Assembly (NCBI RefSeq): GCF_003473485.1
Contig: NC_053049.1
Coordinates: 11,098,001 to 11,162,000 of the forward strand
Direction: 5' to 3'
Origin: Medicago truncatula
Lineage: Eukaryota > Streptophyta > Magnoliopsida > Fabales > Fabaceae
Length of the DNA: 64,000 bases
The first letter of the stretch is position 1. The number at the start of each line of letters is the position of its first letter. The translations under genes and the position numbers were made by a program. The notes under the pieces are model-generated. The model did not search any database. It was not told where the DNA came from and was given only the letters and a program-made list of their open reading frames with translations. Positions 62,808 through 64,000 of the stretch are shown in pieces.

Positions 62808-63000
62808 TTAAACGGCAAATATTATTGAAATCAAAACTCTCGCAAGACGCGAAGAGACGGAGAAAAAAATACAAGGATGTCGTATATAGGTGTAACATCA
62901 CAAAAAACTCCACAAAACCCCCTTAGCCAAGACGCAAGCAAAACAAACCGGGCCTAACAAAGCAAGAGCTACGACGCTCTTGCATCATGCACAAATATCC
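62808..63000 (-). mobile_element. LINE 3' UTR fragment (minus strand)
   Basis: On the minus strand, a GC-richer stretch with CGTCGTAGCTCTTGCTTTG, TTTTTTGTGATGTTACACC and TTTCAATAATATTTGCCG, ending in an A-run (T-run at about 62803-62811). Typical of a heavily 5'-truncated LINE end. Separate from the preceding RT-bearing piece. Confidence 0.55.
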
Positions 63001-63257
63001 TTTTTACTATTTGATCAATCAATCATATCATATCCCATTTAATTTAATAGTAGAATTTATTGATCCTACGATGAAAACTAACATGTGCATCATAAAATTG
63101 ACCTAACTTAATAACTATTAAGATATTAGTTTTTAAGTAGTATAGTGTATAGTGATGAATAATGCCTCTGGTCTTTATTATAAGAAATTTTTTGGAGTCT
63201 TTTATGTTTTTAATTATAAAAAAATGTCAGTGTATTAATTTTTTTAAAAACATTTTT

Positions 63258-63392
63258 AGCTCTCGTCTAATGTAGATGACAAAATCATCATAAACTAACA
63301 CACATAAAGTGGAGATACCGGGGTTCGAACCCCAGTCATGACGTCCAGCTTAACAATTTTGGCATTTTTACCGGTTGAGCTAAGACTTATTA
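63258..63392 (-). mobile_element. tRNA-derived SINE (GTCATTTC family), third copy
   Basis: Minus strand: AAGTCTTAGCTCAACCGG (A box), GACTGGGGTTCGAACCCCGG (perfect B box), TTTATGTGTGTTAGTTTATG and GATTTTGTCATCTACAT. Same family as 51476 and 53684. Confidence 0.8.
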
Positions 63393-64000
63393 TCGTAAAC
63401 ACTTTTCTAATAATATGTTATAGGTATAAATTTTTTACAACCGTTACTAATTTCTATCTAAGTACTTTGTTGTACATATAAGATGAATTTTTCCCTCCTA
63501 GAGGAACTAATACTAAAAATTGTTACAAAAGCCTTTTAGTAACGTAGCCTTTACCACAAGATCAACATAGGCTTTACCTAACATTTGCCATTTGCTCACA
63601 TGTTACTATACCTAATTAGCAACATTTTTATTCATTTATCACTAAATTTCAAATTTTAGTAAAATCTCAAATATTTTGTAGTGTCATGCGACTGGACACA
63701 TCATACGACGCGAGAGAGATTAGAATTAGAGAGAGTCGAGAGAAGCCAAGTGAACAACAACGAAATTTACTCGGCAAATTATACGGTACATTCGAAAAAT
63801 CCAGCGTTCCAGTACACTAAATCTTTAAATTAATAGTTAAATGAGTTGACTTTTTTTCTTTTTCTTTCAAAAACAATATTTTCTATCATTTACAATTATA
63901 ATAACTAAATATTCTTTACCATATGTGTTGGTGGAATAAAATTTAACTTTTATAAATTTGTATTACTCATAATAAAGAATATCGATTATGATAAAATGTA
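63393..64000. other. AT-rich window end
   Basis: No coding frame or repeat terminus recognised. A short purine-rich GAGAGAGATTAGAATTAGAG segment lies at about 63712. Confidence 0.5.

Overview
This is plant nuclear DNA, AT-rich, with GT-AG introns, tRNA-derived SINEs, MITEs, LINE relics and a Helitron. The predicted MAP kinase agrees, as far as I can recall, almost residue for residue (371 aa) with alfalfa MMK2, so a Medicago genome (probably M. truncatula or a close relative) is the best guess. This rests on protein recognition, not a database search. Six intact protein genes were assembled exon by exon, and every splice junction keeps frame.

Layout: 1-2.1 kb is intergenic with a decayed plant-mobile-domain fragment. 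2.2-4.7 kb is a BPS1 (BYPASS1) gene (+) with a leader intron carrying an intact hAT MITE. 9.5-14.1 kb is a six-exon group B MAP kinase (MPK4/MMK2, +). 14.8-19.1 kb is a six-exon GH28 polygalacturonase-like gene (-). 22.5-36.8 kb is a decayed direct tandem duplication. Copy A (22.5-29.6 kb) and copy B (31.9-36.8 kb) both contain LINE debris, a broken UGT91-like glycosyltransferase and the 3' part of an MSL1 gene. Only copy B is joined to the full MSL1 gene (34.9-40.1 kb, -), a mitochondrial MscS-type channel. Copy A is split by a clean 3.34-kb non-autonomous Helitron whose empty site is preserved in copy B. 44.8-48.9 kb is a DUF604 Fringe-like glycosyltransferase (+). 49.5-55.9 kb is repeat-rich (Copia relic, SINEs, LINE relic). 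56.6-60.8 kb is an eight-exon ferric reductase FRO (+) whose introns hold serial SINE insertions and a 9-bp-TSD Mutator-like MITE. 61-63 kb is two 5'-truncated LINE pieces (-).

The genes do not form one pathway: they cover leaf-derived root signalling (BPS1), immune/stress MAPK signalling, cell wall pectin turnover, mitochondrial osmotic/ionic balance, Golgi-type glycosylation and iron/copper reduction. The more novel content is in the mobile DNA: the Helitron with a GC-rich possible captured exon, the datable duplication, a three-copy target-site duplication from two successive retroposon insertions, and an orphan TATA/ORF/poly(A)-like unit at 30.0-30.5 kb.
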